Origin: Gymnothorax reevesii
Taxonomy: Eukaryota > Chordata > Actinopteri > Anguilliformes > Muraenidae
Reading direction: 5' to 3'
Assembly: GCA_029721435.1 (NCBI GenBank)
Contig: CM056592.1
Location: 37,769,611 to 37,833,610 of the forward strand
Length of the DNA stretch: 64,000 nucleotides
Shown here: positions 1 through 12,206 of the stretch, in pieces
How positions within the stretch are numbered: the stretch's first letter is position 1
How the letters are laid out: each line of letters opens with the position of its first letter
The notes under the pieces: model-generated
Databases searched by the model: none
What the model was told of the DNA's origin: nothing
What the model saw: the letters and a program-made list of their open reading frames with translations, nothing else
Made by a program: the position numbers and the translations under genes

Positions 1-2012
1 ATTATGACTTCAAAAGCATTTTGAGCTCTCCCCAATTCAAATGTGTAACAAGGCTAACCTCAGTTGTATTAATATAGCATACACAGTGTGAAATATGACT
101 TCAGGTTTAGGGATACAATGATGTTCTGATATAATTTGTTCCAGCTGTCATGGGGAAATTGAATATTTGCTCTACAACCCTGTCCACTCCTAATCTAATG
201 AACTAATATGACAGCCATGAAGTGAGGAAATATAGCCAGGGAGAATGAATTCCAATACTGTTGGCGTAACAAAATGTTAAATGCATTTTAACATTTGTAC
301 ACATTATATAAAAACATGTAAGCTCTGCGTTGCACTGCATGACAGTTGCAGAAAACATAACTGCGCCAGGACCGCAGACGGTGTTTCCATTGCGTTTGTT
401 GTACCGTCGACCAGAAATGCTCATTTTGTGCGCCGCCTGTCACGCTGAGTAATGACAGATGAAGAGATTGAGACAAAGGAGGAAAAGCAAACTGCAAAAA
501 TAGTTTGATCAGTGATGGTAGAATTTCGTTTTTCCCTTCCGCGTTCTGGGCATTGATTGAAGCCAATAGTGAAACAATTGGCTAACCCTGCCAACTCCCT
601 CCTGCACACGGGCCAACAGTGAATCTCTCTGGCTGGGCTGCCTGAAATTGTATCAGCATGAAAGTGATGCAATGGACTTTGAACGACAAACAACACGGTA
701 TTCTGGCTAGTAAACCCATGTGCTGCTCCGTGATTATATCGCTTTGATGATTATGTAATTCTGTCCTTGGTTATCTAATTCTGATGCTTGCTCCAGTTAT
801 CTTTCTGGCCAACGGGCTGAGAAATGTGGCAGGGTGGCGCTGGCTCAGCGAGCGTTTGCAGTCATGTCATCACCTCCAATGTGAAACGTGTTCCCTACGT
901 GGCTTTATAAAGATTACACGCTTCCTTTCTCATAATTACTTTTTTTTGTTCTTCAAATAAATTTGATGCCCTTTGCACAACCGCACATCTCCAATTTCCA
1001 AACTCATTTGGTATGGCTAATTTTAGCAGTAGAATCCACTGCTGATTTGTAAGTGTTCCGTTCTTTTCTGAATTATAATGCGTCATTACCAGCCTCTTTT
1101 TACATTGAAGATGAAAGGTAAGGTGCTCAACCTGGAGTCCACAAGGAACCTCTTACATGCGACCAATCAGAGTGCCCGATCCAAGAGTAGGAGTCAGTGG
1201 ATGAATAAGGATTCCTGACTGACCGAACCCTCCAGAGGACCATGGAGTCACAAAATCACATTATTGTAACTTCATAGCACAGTCAGAAATGGTATGGCCC
1301 AGATTTAGCGCGAGGGCATGAGACTCATTCAGGCACCACTGTCTTTGGCCATAACCCAGTTCAGTATGATGTATGAGTTACGTGACTGATGTCATGTGAA
1401 TTATAACATTTCTCCAGATCAAGAAATACAAAGGGTTGTTGGGCCACTGGCTAGTTCATCTTGTTAAAGTCCCTGGAAACATGAAACAAATTAATAAAAG
1501 ATGCATGATGTCAACATGCTTTATATCGTAAATTATCCACCAATGTTTGGTTGGGGAAAAAAAATCAAATTTAATATCCTGAAAGACCTCATAGACTCAT
1601 AGCAGCAGTGGCTATTTTACACCTCTGCAAAATTGTGAAGGCCGTTCCCCTAATATTCATGAAAAGTCTTGATCGAAGTCTCTTAGTCCAATCACCTCTC
1701 ACAAACAGCGCAGTTTCAAGAGTGGATAGAGCGAAGCAAAAACTTTGGTAAGCATTTTTCATGTACATACTACATCCTTACCAAATTGAACCTATACAGA
1801 GGAAGACTTTGAAATGGCGGTCGAGATTCCAAAAGCTTATTTCCGGAGAGTCACAGGTGGCGACAGAATGGTGGGTTAACCAATTGGCGCCTCCAATGTA
1901 GATTAGCAATACAGTGGACAAAGCATTTCAGTCAACTCACCAGGTCCACGTTCATATGGCAACTGTTTTATCAACAGCTCCATTTTAGCATATTCAGCTG
2001 GAAAAACTGCAC
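1..2012. other. AT-rich non-coding stretch, no gene seen
   Basis: No reading frame here carries a recognisable domain and I see no clear repeat boundary. The short open frames (under 95 codons) overlap in several frames and look like chance. Confidence 0.5.
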
Positions 2013-2448
2013 CTAGTTTGTTGTGGAGCTGCAGCGACGGGTGTGGCTGAATCGGCCGATGCGTGAGCTGCAGCTCTTGCCACACTTGCTGCATGTGTAT
2101 TCAGCTGTAGGGATTGTGGGGGGGGGGGGGGGGGGGGGCAGTGGCCGACTGAATCCTCTGCTGTTTGCATCTCTTACTTTCCAAGCACTGGATCTCTCGC
2201 TTCTCCTCGGCCTGTTTGACTCCGGATTCCACGGTTGCAAGCCAGCTGGAGCGGACCATGGTCGCTGTCTCGAGATCTGCTGGGTTGATGCTGCATGACT
2301 TCAGATCCCTCTTGCACACATCCTTGTAACGCAGGGCGGGCCATCCGGTTGGCCGTGTTACTGTGGCAATTTCAACATAGAGGATGTCCTTTGGAATCCA
2401 TCCATTGTCCATCCTGCATACGTGTCCGAGCCAGCGCAGGGACCTCTG
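2013..2448 (-). pseudogene. LINE (non-LTR retrotransposon) ORF2 C-terminal tail, frameshifted
   Basis: Read on the minus strand from 2448, the translation begins QRSLRWLGHV-RMDNGWIPKD and continues through a conserved block with RYKDVCKRDLKSC. It ends in a Cys/His cluster (CSKCGKSC, then HTRRC) just before the stop at 2013. This order (R-LGH-RMD, then YKDVCKRD, then a terminal zinc-finger-like motif) matches the tail of reverse-transcriptase polyproteins of non-LTR retrotransposons as I remember them. The upstream reverse transcriptase and endonuclease are absent, as expected of a 5'-truncated insertion. The frame is broken at a run of 21 G (2118-2138), which reads as poly-proline: the front half is open in one frame and the zinc-finger end in another. 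LINE membership is fairly secure, but the exact clade is not. Confidence 0.6.
2118..2138. repeat. 21-bp G homopolymer
   Basis: An uninterrupted G run sits inside the LINE tail, exactly where the minus-strand frame shifts. It is G-quadruplex-prone and a likely site of length error in sequencing. Confidence 0.9.
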
Positions 2449-3254
2449 TTATTATTATAAACATTTGTAAATAAAATATATGGACAATTTTTTCATTTCT
2501 GTAACTTTCTTAAACTTTTTAAGAATTATCTTAGCACATCGGTCCCTCCCCTTACAATTTATTATTCTGTAAAGCCCATGTTACGCTAGTGCCTGAACTG
2601 GCTGCGTAATTTTTTTCTGCAGGTCAGTTGGTACCATTACATACATCAGCCGATCACAGATCGGGTCTCGTACCATTGTACCTGCCATCAGCCAATCACA
2701 GCTCGGCTGTACTCATGCATCGATGAGAATGGCAACGCATTCGACATTCTGTCAGCTGAGTTGTGCACGCAGCAAATTTGTAAATGCTCGTCTTACAATA
2801 ACGAAGCAAGTGCTCCACAATCCGCAAAATTACAAGTACACTAGCTGGTCTGCCGCAGAAGTTCAATCGTCTATTTATTAGCCTTGGATTCGGTGACTAA
2901 TACAGCAGATCGGAGAGTATATTTTGTGATATCAGACTGTTTTTCCATTACCAGTTTTGTATTTCGCTATTTAGATTTTTCGCATTTTGAATGGTATTAG
3001 ATGGAAACGCCAGGAGTGAGGACGATGTTCAAAATATTATTAGCCCCAAAAGCACAGTCTGCCTCGTGACGACAGACTGTTCTTGACACAGACTCCTATT
3101 TGAGGCATTGCACTGATAAGCATATGGTCATCGCTGGGGTACGCAGAGGGGGTTACTAGGGAGATTTTTGCACTAAACAATAGTTTTCAGATGTGATAAC
3201 ATCATAATTTTGACTCAGGAAAAATCTTTTCCAGTTGTCATTTTCAAGTTGAGG
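2449..3254. other. Non-coding stretch with a small diverged duplication
   Basis: Two diverged copies of a unit of about 36 bp lie at 2631-2663 and 2670-2705. Both start GTACCATT, contain ATCAGCC-ATCACAG and end CTCGG or ATCGG, with a period of about 39 bp. Nothing else is recognised. Confidence 0.35.
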
Positions 3255-3625
3255 CAGGACTGTGGCGCAGTGGTTAGCACTGCCGCCTCACAGCAAGAAG
3301 GCCGTAGGATTAAATCCGGTTTGGGGCCTTTCTGTGTGGAGTTTGCATGTTCTTCCCATGTTCATGGGGGTTCCCTCCGCGTTCTCCGATTTCCTCCCTC
3401 AGTCCAAAGACACGCATGTCTGGGGAGGCCCGAAATGGAGACTCTAAATTGCCCAAAGGTATGAACGTGAGAGTGAACGATGTGTGAATGGTGTGTGCGC
3501 CCTGCAATGGATTGTCAAGCTGTCCAGGGTGGGTCCCTGCATTTCGCCCACAGTCAGCTGGGACAGACTCCAGCTCCCCTGCGAACTGAGTGAGGAAAAA
3601 GCGGTATTGACAATGGATGACTGGA
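3255..3625 (+). repeat. tRNA-headed SINE-like repeat
   Basis: The unit starts with an A-box-like GTGGTTAGCAC. It continues with the block GAGTTTGCATGTTCTTCCC and TCAGTCCAAAGACA that is very common in fish repeats, and ends near GCGGTATTGACAATGGATGA, the usual tail of this family. Point changes are spread throughout, so it is an old copy. A related copy lies at 16911-17282 and a minus-strand head fragment at 18990-19097. Confidence 0.65.
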
Positions 3626-4599
3626 CTTGCAATTTGAAATGGTATTTATATTGTAGACTGAAGGGCAAAAACTCAATCGGGAGGAATGGTAATTGTGTGT
3701 ATTTCACAATGCAGAATTATTCAGTCAGCTGCATAATTGCTCTATAACAAAAACATACCATTTTTGCTCCAGTTCAAGTCTCATAAGTGCATAAGTTTTG
3801 CTGGGTGCATTTATTGAAGAACATAAGCAAAAAATGCTGAAATATCTCATTTTTTCTGAAAATTTTTAAAATGTCAGAAATATTGGCGTACATTTGTATA
3901 AAAAAAAATAAATACATTGTAATAATTGGCAAGGTTTAAAAAAAATGGTGAGACGAACTGTTGCAGCTTCAGCATTCTGATTCGGAATCAGTTACATATT
4001 GCTGCAAGCTTTATCACTGTTTGAGTTTCCTTTCTGCCTTCGGCAAAGACCCAAGGACACAACATATAATCCTTTGCATAATTACAGAGTTTCTTTTTCT
4101 AGAAGCAAATTATTATTTTATGTTAGTGCTTGAGGATGGCAATACAAAATTGGGTTTTAAATGAGCTTTGGGCCTCCAATCAGAACTGTTCAGAATCTGC
4201 TCAGTGAATTCTGCTTTTTTAGGACTTTGTGGTAATAGATGTTTCTTTTCTCTGCTTAAAAATTACAGTTGCTATGCTTACCATCACATGTTACTATGGT
4301 TACACTGCTCTATATGCCCTTGGATCTTCCTTAATCTAATTCAACTGTCAAGAAATAAGATGAAAGTGCCTTTTTTAAAGAACAGCATTGCGTATCATTA
4401 GGTGTGGGCTTGCCTTGCATTTCTGTGTTTTTTTTTTTAAACCAAGTATTCAAGTGTAGGCAGCTGAAAATATTAGATTTATCAACCACTATGAACTGTG
4501 AGTTCGCAATGATAATACTAACCTCACGTTACAGCATAATCTTTTATTTGTTGCTGATTTTTTAATCGCAACATACATTGTGAGAGAAAATAATGTGTT
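3626..4599. other. AT-rich non-coding stretch
   Basis: No domain, repeat boundary or RNA gene seen. Confidence 0.4.
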
Positions 4600-4960
4600 G
4601 GTGACACTTTACAATAAGGGTACAACAATTAAAATTAGTAAATACAGTAATAAGCATGTACTGACATGTAATTCACATTTAACTAATGCACTTGGTAATC
4701 ATTTACAAATGATGTTCACATGAACTAAGGTATTAATTTATAAATTATGGTTTAATAGTTTGAAGTGCTCCATAGGGGATACTTATGGGATGTTTTCAAC
4801 TTCAAAATGAGGGAAACACAGAAAATTAATAAAAGTTCAATTATGGTTACGTAATGCTTATTCAGCTATCTCACGCATCAGTTACCTGCTAATTAACTGA
4901 CAGTTAATGAACTAATGTTAATTAATGTTAATTGTTGTACCCCTATTGTAAAGTGTTACC
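4600..4960. mobile_element. MITE with GGTRACACTTTACAAT termini
   Basis: The left end reads GGTGACACTTTACAATA and the reverse complement of the right end reads GGTAACACTTTACAATA, continuing with a shared GGGTACAACAATTAA. The flanks AATGTGTT (4592-4599) and GATGTATT (4961-4968) agree at 6 of 8 bases, suggesting an old 8-bp target duplication. The interior is AT-rich and non-coding. This terminus is familiar from vertebrate non-autonomous DNA transposons. A hAT origin is inferred from the duplication length only. Confidence 0.65.
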
Positions 4961-4968
4961 GATGTATT

Positions 4969-5640
4969 TTGATATATCTTTTCATTAGAACTTTTCCCAG
5001 CCTCCTCTTTGAAAATGTCATATTTCAAAATGAAAATATTCAGTAATGGTTGGGTACAGTGAGATTTTGTTTTTCTGACAGTTACAGTATATTGTTATTT
5101 CTATCACCTAATATTCAGTGATATGTATAAGATATTATCTCTGAATTCTGTACAGAACCACATTCTTTTTAATGAGAATAATATGAGTGACTCTTTTTTC
5201 CATTCAAAAGCTATGATTGGAAAAGCAAACACAAAGCATTTAAAGGACGGACTTTAGAGGATATTCATGCACGAATGCCAATGAAACACCTGATAGATTT
5301 TTTAACCAGATACATTTTGAGATCATTTCCCATTAGCGGCCAAAAATAAGGCCGGAGTAGTGTCAGGTACAATTCTAAAAGTTGTCCAGCAGCAGCTGTT
5401 TGTAGAATATGGTTAATTATCTAAATACAAGTTGCAGGGATACCTCGCAGCTGCTCCGATCTGATAGTCAGTGAGGACCACAGTTCACTCAAAGTTTTTA
5501 GGAATAAACTCCCATTGGCTGGAGTGTTTATTTTTTTGTAAAATATGCCAGTTCATCAACTGAGCCAACATTAAGAATAAAAAGTTACCTCTGAGGTATT
5601 TCAGGCCATGGGAGATGACATCTGAAGCAAGAAAAAAAAA
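4969..5640. other. AT-rich non-coding stretch
   Basis: Nothing recognised. Confidence 0.4.
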
Positions 5641-5685
5641 AACAACAACAATAATAATAATAATAATAATAATAAAATAAAAATA
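5641..5685. repeat. (AAC)n/(AAT)n microsatellite
   Basis: A short AAC run passes into about eight AAT units, then decays into AAAAT. Confidence 0.85.
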
Positions 5686-7639
5686 ACAAATGACCATAGA
5701 TAGAGATAAAAATGCTAAATTTGTAGACAGAACATGTCTGTCATGAATTGGCAGAGCATCAGGTCATGAGTCATCCACTTGGGAGGGATTGCTGCAATGC
5801 TCGTACAGGCAGTGAAAAAAATGAAAGCCAAGGGTTCAACATTCAATTCAGAGAAGCAGAAGGATGCATCCTGTGTTCCAGGTGCGTCATAGTGTGGGCT
5901 TGAACCAGGAGAAGGATGTGATGCCAGCAGCCTGCAAAATTAGAATGGTGGAAGGTGCCGGAGACAATAGAGAAGCAAAGAAGGATAAAGATTCGGTTAT
6001 TCGTTTGTGAGATTAGCGGTGCATGAGTAAAGCCTTATTGAAAAACTGCTTTGTGCCTTGTCATGGGGACTTATCTGAAAGATTGAGACAGGGGCTTTAC
6101 AAAGATGTGAGCTCTGACTGAGCTGACTCTAGTCTTCTTTGTGATTTTACTGCCTCTATACTGTTTTTAGAATTTCCAAATAGCGTAAACTTTATGAGTG
6201 AGTTGGCCCACTATTGATATAGTGCATTGATAATAATCAATTTTATAGCAAGAGGCAATCATTGAAGGTATGCAAGCACCTCACTGATATGCTCACCTGT
6301 CTTAATTCATTTACATGCCCTGTTGGCCAAATTCTACACAATGATTTTTTGCAGCTGAATTTCAGTAAGGCCACTAGACCATAATGCATGATGGTAATCA
6401 TGCCCTATGAGAAAAATGACTTAACATTTTTCCCAGCGGAAGCTAATGTTGGCCTGAAAGGGTGGATCTAAATCAAAATTTACACGAATGTTTTTAACGT
6501 CTTATTTTATGGGACAGAGAAACCAGCGAGATCAAGTGTAAACTTCAAGAATTTATCTCTCAGATCTTAGTTTTTTCTGCAATAACAAGGCTCAAAGCCG
6601 CCAGGTTTAAAATCTAGTGAACTTTTTTAGATTTATCAGATAAATGGACTTGTGTATCATTTGCCTCACAGCGGCACTTTAAACAAAGTCATGTTACATA
6701 AAACAGCAAAGGACCCAGTAGAGACCCTGGCTGCACTCCAAAGACAGTTTTGAATGCTAAATATGACACAAAATTTATTTTCTGATTTTTATGGTGCCAA
6801 GCAGGGGTGTTAGCTGAAATGTTGACCATCACGGGGTGAAATTAGCCTGTTCTTCATCAAAAATTGATGGCTACATCTGAAGACACTGCTTCACCATATT
6901 TGCTTTTGCATGAAAGGCTGAATAATTGCAAAAAATTATATCAGCGTTTAATTTTTTTTTTAATTGGAAAGGGAGGGAATGGATCTGTTTCACACCACAT
7001 AAGACATTACAGTAGATATATAATATCTGTTGTCATTTTTGTATTCATGCAAGAAAAGTACTGCATCCACGTATATAAATAGAAAAGCGGACAGTCAAGC
7101 TGTGAGAGTTCCCAGGAAGTGTTCAAGCTGGATCCGGCTCAAATTAAGTACTGGCAGCATCATTGAAAAAAAAAGGAGGCGAATCGTCAAACCCATCATT
7201 GTCCCCAGAACTTTTTTCAAAAGACACTGATGCCCATAGTCATTATCCCTAGCACTTTTCAAAACAAACTGATGCTCATGGCCAAAACACAAATGAAGCC
7301 TATGACACGAAATTAGTAAAGTGCCACCTTCATGCATTGACACAGCCCTTAATGCATTGTTCAGCCCATGATGATGAAAATGGCTTTATTTCAGAGCACA
7401 AAACTATCAAACTGAAGATGATAAATATGCTGTTTGTGATGGTTGAAAATGTGCAAAACATTACTGGCGTGCGTACTTCCATTTGCAACAGGCACTTAAA
7501 GAAACAGCCTTATGTTTAAATGCAAGGGACTACCAACATTATCTTAAACAAAAATGAAACAGTTGAAGACAATTAAAGAAGAAGTACAAAAAGAAAACAC
7601 CAAACCAATGCTTGTATCTCTTAAAATAGTCCATGAAAA
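5686..7639. other. Non-coding stretch
   Basis: Only short unsupported reading frames. No motif recognised. Confidence 0.4.
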
Positions 7640-8440
7640 TGCCAAAATAAAAGGTTCAGATTCAAAAGACAGTCATATCTTCCAAAGGAAGACCAAATGT
7701 CAAAACTCTGACGCAGTCCACTGATCTGGGCTTTATAGGGCTCCGAGCGGCCAGACGGAGGCTGTTTCTGAGCGAAATACATGTGAAAGCTTGCTTGGGG
7801 TTTGCAAAAATGCACTTACAGGACTCTCAGACTGGGAGAAACAAGATTCTCTGGTCTAATGAACCCAAGATTGAACTGTTTGGCTTCAATTCTTAGTGTC
7901 TTGTTTGGTGGAAACCTGGCACGACTCATCACCAGCCCTATAGCAGCCCAACAGAGAACCATGGTGGTGGCAGCATCGAAAATTCTGTGAATGTCCTTGG
8001 GTAGTCTAGCCAGAGTCCTGACCTGACCCCGATTGGATATCTCTGGAGAGAAGTGAAAATGGCAGTCCACCAATGGTCCCCACCCAAGGGATCGGCATCT
8101 GAATCTGAAACGATTCGCAGAAACAGAATGGCAGAAAAATCTGCAAATCCTGGTGTGCAAAGCATGTGATGTCAGAGACTGTAATCGCAGCCAGAAATGC
8201 TTCAACTAAATTCCGAGGGAAGGGTTTGAATACTGATATTACTGAGCTCTTTCAGTTTTACCTTTTTAATAAATTGGCAATAAAATTCAGTTCTCCCTTT
8301 GTCATTATTGGGTCAACTAGATTGATGAATGGCAAAAAAAAAAAATTAATCTAAACGATTTTAAGCATAGGCTGCAGCATAACAAATGTGAAAAAGGTAA
8401 AGGGGTCTCCATACTACCTGAATGCCCTGTGTGTGCATAT
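7640..8440 (+). pseudogene. Degenerate Tc1-like transposase with 3' terminus
   Basis: Plus-strand translation in shifting frames gives Tc1 blocks in the correct order. A segment ending RLFLSEIHVKACLG comes first, then DSQTGRNKILWSNEPKIELF (normally the W-S-DE-K region around the first catalytic Asp), then TENHGGGS. After a jump comes PESDLTPIGYLWREVKMAVH, the block that usually holds the catalytic Glu in NPIE; here it reads TPIG, so the Glu is lost. A deletion removes the second catalytic block between about 7980 and 8000. Downstream, at about 8390-8432, is the Tc1 right end, GTGAAAAAGGTAAAGGGGTC then CTGAATGCCCTGT. I could not find the matching left terminus, so the copy looks 5'-truncated. 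It cannot encode an active enzyme. Confidence 0.75.
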
Positions 8441-11400
8441 ACGCTACAGGCTAAATGTTTGGAAGCAAGAATAAATTTGTAGAAAAAAAGATCATAGTTT
8501 CATTGGCATACTTTGCAACAAAATAAACGTGATTATTATATATTATTATATTGCCGTTGGCATCCGGTGGGCTGTAAACCATGACATAAAGTGAATAATG
8601 CAAACTGTGATTTGTTTTTTTACATTTTCACTGAAATTGTGACTCTTGCAAATCTTCTCAACCCAAAAACTAAGCCCCTCCTTTCTTTTGTTAACATTTA
8701 TTCAGCATTGGTCTGGCAACATCAATGTATACAGTATCTAAAGGTAAATAGAGGAAAATGGTGCATATGAATGCGATAAAAAAGTCTAATCATGCAGTAA
8801 ATAGATCCCAAAATCCATAGATTTCATTCTGGTTTTTAAAAAAGGCATTGTGAACAAACTCTAGAAGTTGCTTCCAAATTTTTGACATGTATTGGCCTTG
8901 CTTCCAAAATATTTGGCCTGTAGTGTACATATGAACATAAAGCAATCATGCTGTCTGCATTGGGTTGCGTGCTCAATATTTCTGACTGCAAGATATTCTA
9001 AGATACGGGTTTGGTGTGATATGGGTTTGGTGTGAATTCTCTATAGATAGAACTTAGTTTCAGAGGATGTGCTTGTTAGTGATACTCTTTCACTGTACAG
9101 ACATTAGAGAAGCCTTTGATCCTTTGAGCACCACAGACTTGCATCTTCTCACACAAACAAGCACAGCACAGTGGAGCACAGAATAGGTTCAGCTTTAGCG
9201 CGGGGGACAAACGGGCTGTTTAGATTCCTGTTGTGATCAGCAGGAGTCGCACTCAAGTCACTTCACTCTTCTGCTCGATGGAGCTCATTCTACACAATTA
9301 GGAAAAAAAATGCATTTTAATTAATTTGCCAAAAAGCACATCTGCAGCAAACTTATTTGTGATTAAGGCAGTACAAGCCGCTCGTCTCATTTGTAATCTT
9401 CAGCAGAGGATACAAAAAAAGAAAAAAAATGTGAGCTTTTCATTATATTTGATTTGATTTGTAGAACTGTGAGCACGTCTCTGCAGGCACCATGCATGCT
9501 TTTAAGAAATTAAGATGAGAGTCTCCCAAATCTGCATCATTACCTGTTTCTGACCAGCGGCTATATACAGAGACAAAAAGCTTTTTAGCTCGGCTGAAAT
9601 TCCTTGTAGTGCAGCCAGTGATGTTTATCTCAGAATAAGACACCAATAAACAAGGTGATTTTTTTTTTACTTGTGAGCTCAATACTTTGAAGAAACAAAG
9701 AAAAAAAATCATCCCTAGAATTATGAGTGTTTTGCAACAACTGTTGAAATGTTGAAAGCAGATATCTTTGAAAGTGCTTTCTTTCAATTCTTGATAGAAG
9801 AAAAACTCAGCAGTTGTGATTGAAAGGCTTCAAAATGAAAGGTTATGCAAATCAGAATAATTTGTTTTCATCTGAAAATTTACTCTGTTCAAATTTTCTT
9901 TTGTCGCAGCTTCAATCCTTTAGACTTTTATTGTCACCTGCCGCTGTGAAGCACGGAGTGGAGGACAAGGCATTAAGCTCCGTCCGTCCGCCCCATTGGT
10001 GTTAGCGCGATATCTCAAGAACCAGTGGACCAATTCTGCTCATGTTTACCTATACCACGTACTTGGGGGTGGGGGGCCCTGCAAAACCAGTCAATTTTGG
10101 TGACCTAGAGGTCATTTTCAAGGTCTCATTGCAGTTACACAAATTTTGCCTGTGTAAACCTTGATGACGCAAAATTGATCGTTCTTCTTTTTCTACCGCA
10201 TGGTTGTATGAACTGTGATACTTAACATATATATCTATTGATATATTGATATATCTTGGATAAGAATTTTTTGTCAAAAGATCTTGCGTGTGGTGGGGGA
10301 CACAGTCACGTTAGCAACAATTGCTTGTTTTCTTTTGCAGATATTATTCGCAGAAGCTGAGCGCTTCCTGTCATATTAGGCCAATTAATCCTGTCATGGA
10401 CATCATTCAAGCATGCCGCAAAGGAAAAAATATCATCGCTAAAGCTCACATTTGAGCAAGGACGTCAGAGAACATTAGAAGCTGATAAACCTGGAGAAGA
10501 GATGTGGGTGGGGACACGAGGGTTAAATCCGCGTCAAAAACACTTGCAGCATCTAATGATAAGTCATCGTTCGCTTTCCAGAATGAAAGAAACTATAGAA
10601 AATAATACTTTTATGCCAGCACTTGGAGTAATTCAAGGAGTGAAGCAAAGATTCTATCAAAAACGCTGCAGACCTACAGCATCTGGGGGTTTGCGGTCAA
10701 ATTAGATGTTTGGATTTCATGCCTCAAACTCAAGGATCACGCGTGGACGTCAAAATGAAACACTAGAAGCAGACAAACCACAAGGAAATTCCATTGACTT
10801 GGTGGAACGTGGGCTGGATAAGTCATTGGCAGGCATATGTAACGTAGAATTTCTTTTAAGCAACCTTAACATCTTGTTTTTTCACTAGATCCTCAGCTTA
10901 GCTTTCTGCAGCTTTCATGTGAAAATATTTTCCAGTCAAGAAGAGAGCTCAAATGATGTGTGCGTACTCCCACCTCATTACGGAGATCAGGCTAGACCTG
11001 GCATCTCAAGGTGCAAGGACACCCGAGAAGGGATAATGAGCGACCTGAGCAGAGAGAAGGATCACGCATGGTGATTTACTTCTCCGAGCTCAGATGTGTG
11101 TCTCGGTTTGAGCATGAAGCCTGTTCTAAACTCAGTAATGTCAACGTAGGAGAGACCATAATGTTAGCACCCGCCTCCTCCCTCGACGGCTAATTTGTGA
11201 GGAAAAGGCACTAAAGTTCATTCATTTTATTCCTGTGTGTGGGTGGCTGAATCCGTGGCTGTAATAAAGCCCTCAAGGCTAAAGCCAGGGTTTTGGCACA
11301 AGTGCAGGAAACTTGATTTGTAATTAAGAATTCATTTGCTGGGACACTTTAAGGATAATTTTCGAATGCATCAAATACATTATTGGCAGTGATGTGTGCT

Positions 11401-12133
11401 ATTAGGTAGGTACAGACCACGAACTGAACTGGAAAATACAGGAATTTAACGATACTTGATGAAACAACTCGTTTTCTCCACAAGGCCCAAGCCAAGAGGT
11501 GATCTTGCATTTGGTTGTGTATGGGCGCGCGTGTGCGTGTGTCCGTGCGTGAATCGGCCCACGATGATCTCACAAACACGACTGGACTCATCAGCCTTAT
11601 ATGTTTTGGGCGCATTTATAACTGATTGAGCGAAGACTTCTCGTTGCGGCAGTGATTGACGAGTTTTAGAATATGGACCGCTCTACATTATACCACGACT
11701 GACTGCTGACTCCTGACTCTCGACCGGCCAGTAGGGGTGATCAACGACTTAAGAATGGAATCTTGTTTTCGCGAGGGAGAACATTCACCGCTGATAGGAA
11801 TCTACACTCTTCCGTGTACACACCCCTAGTTTGTCTTGCTTAGACAACATAGTCTCACTGAAATAAGACACGAATTCTAAAAAAAAAATAAATAAATAAA
11901 ATTTTTGAATGGAAAAAGTTCGTAAGTTTCATTGCCTTGGATAATGACAAAAAACAAATGTCCACCCTAAATATTTCTCATTACTGAACGATCAAATAAC
12001 TGCCAAGCGAGTTTCCATGACGGACACAAACTAAACCCCAGAGAGATACAGCATTGTCTTTTCCCCTCAATCAGCTTTTTGTTGCTTCTAAGGTTTTTCC
12101 ATGACACTCAGGCACTGACCCTTGACAGCAGTT
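8441..12133. other. Long non-coding stretch
   Basis: The segment 9960-10340 (from CTCCGTCCGTCCGCCCCATT through GATATCTCAAGAACCAGTGG to GAGGTCATTTTCAAGG) has the feel of a dispersed fish repeat, but I could not set its ends. No gene is supported in the rest. Confidence 0.4.
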
Positions 12134-12206
12134 CAGTATAATACAGTACTATACAATGCCTTTCAGTACAGTACAGTACTATACAATGCCTTTCAGTACA
12201 GTACAC
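12134..12206. repeat. 30-bp tandem repeat, about 2.4 units
   Basis: Unit 12134-12163 is repeated at 12164-12193 with one or two changes, then a partial third unit follows. Each unit contains ACAGTACTATACAATGCC, and the GTAC-rich part is itself an internal CAGTA repeat. Open frames across it are a by-product of a period divisible by three. Confidence 0.85.
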
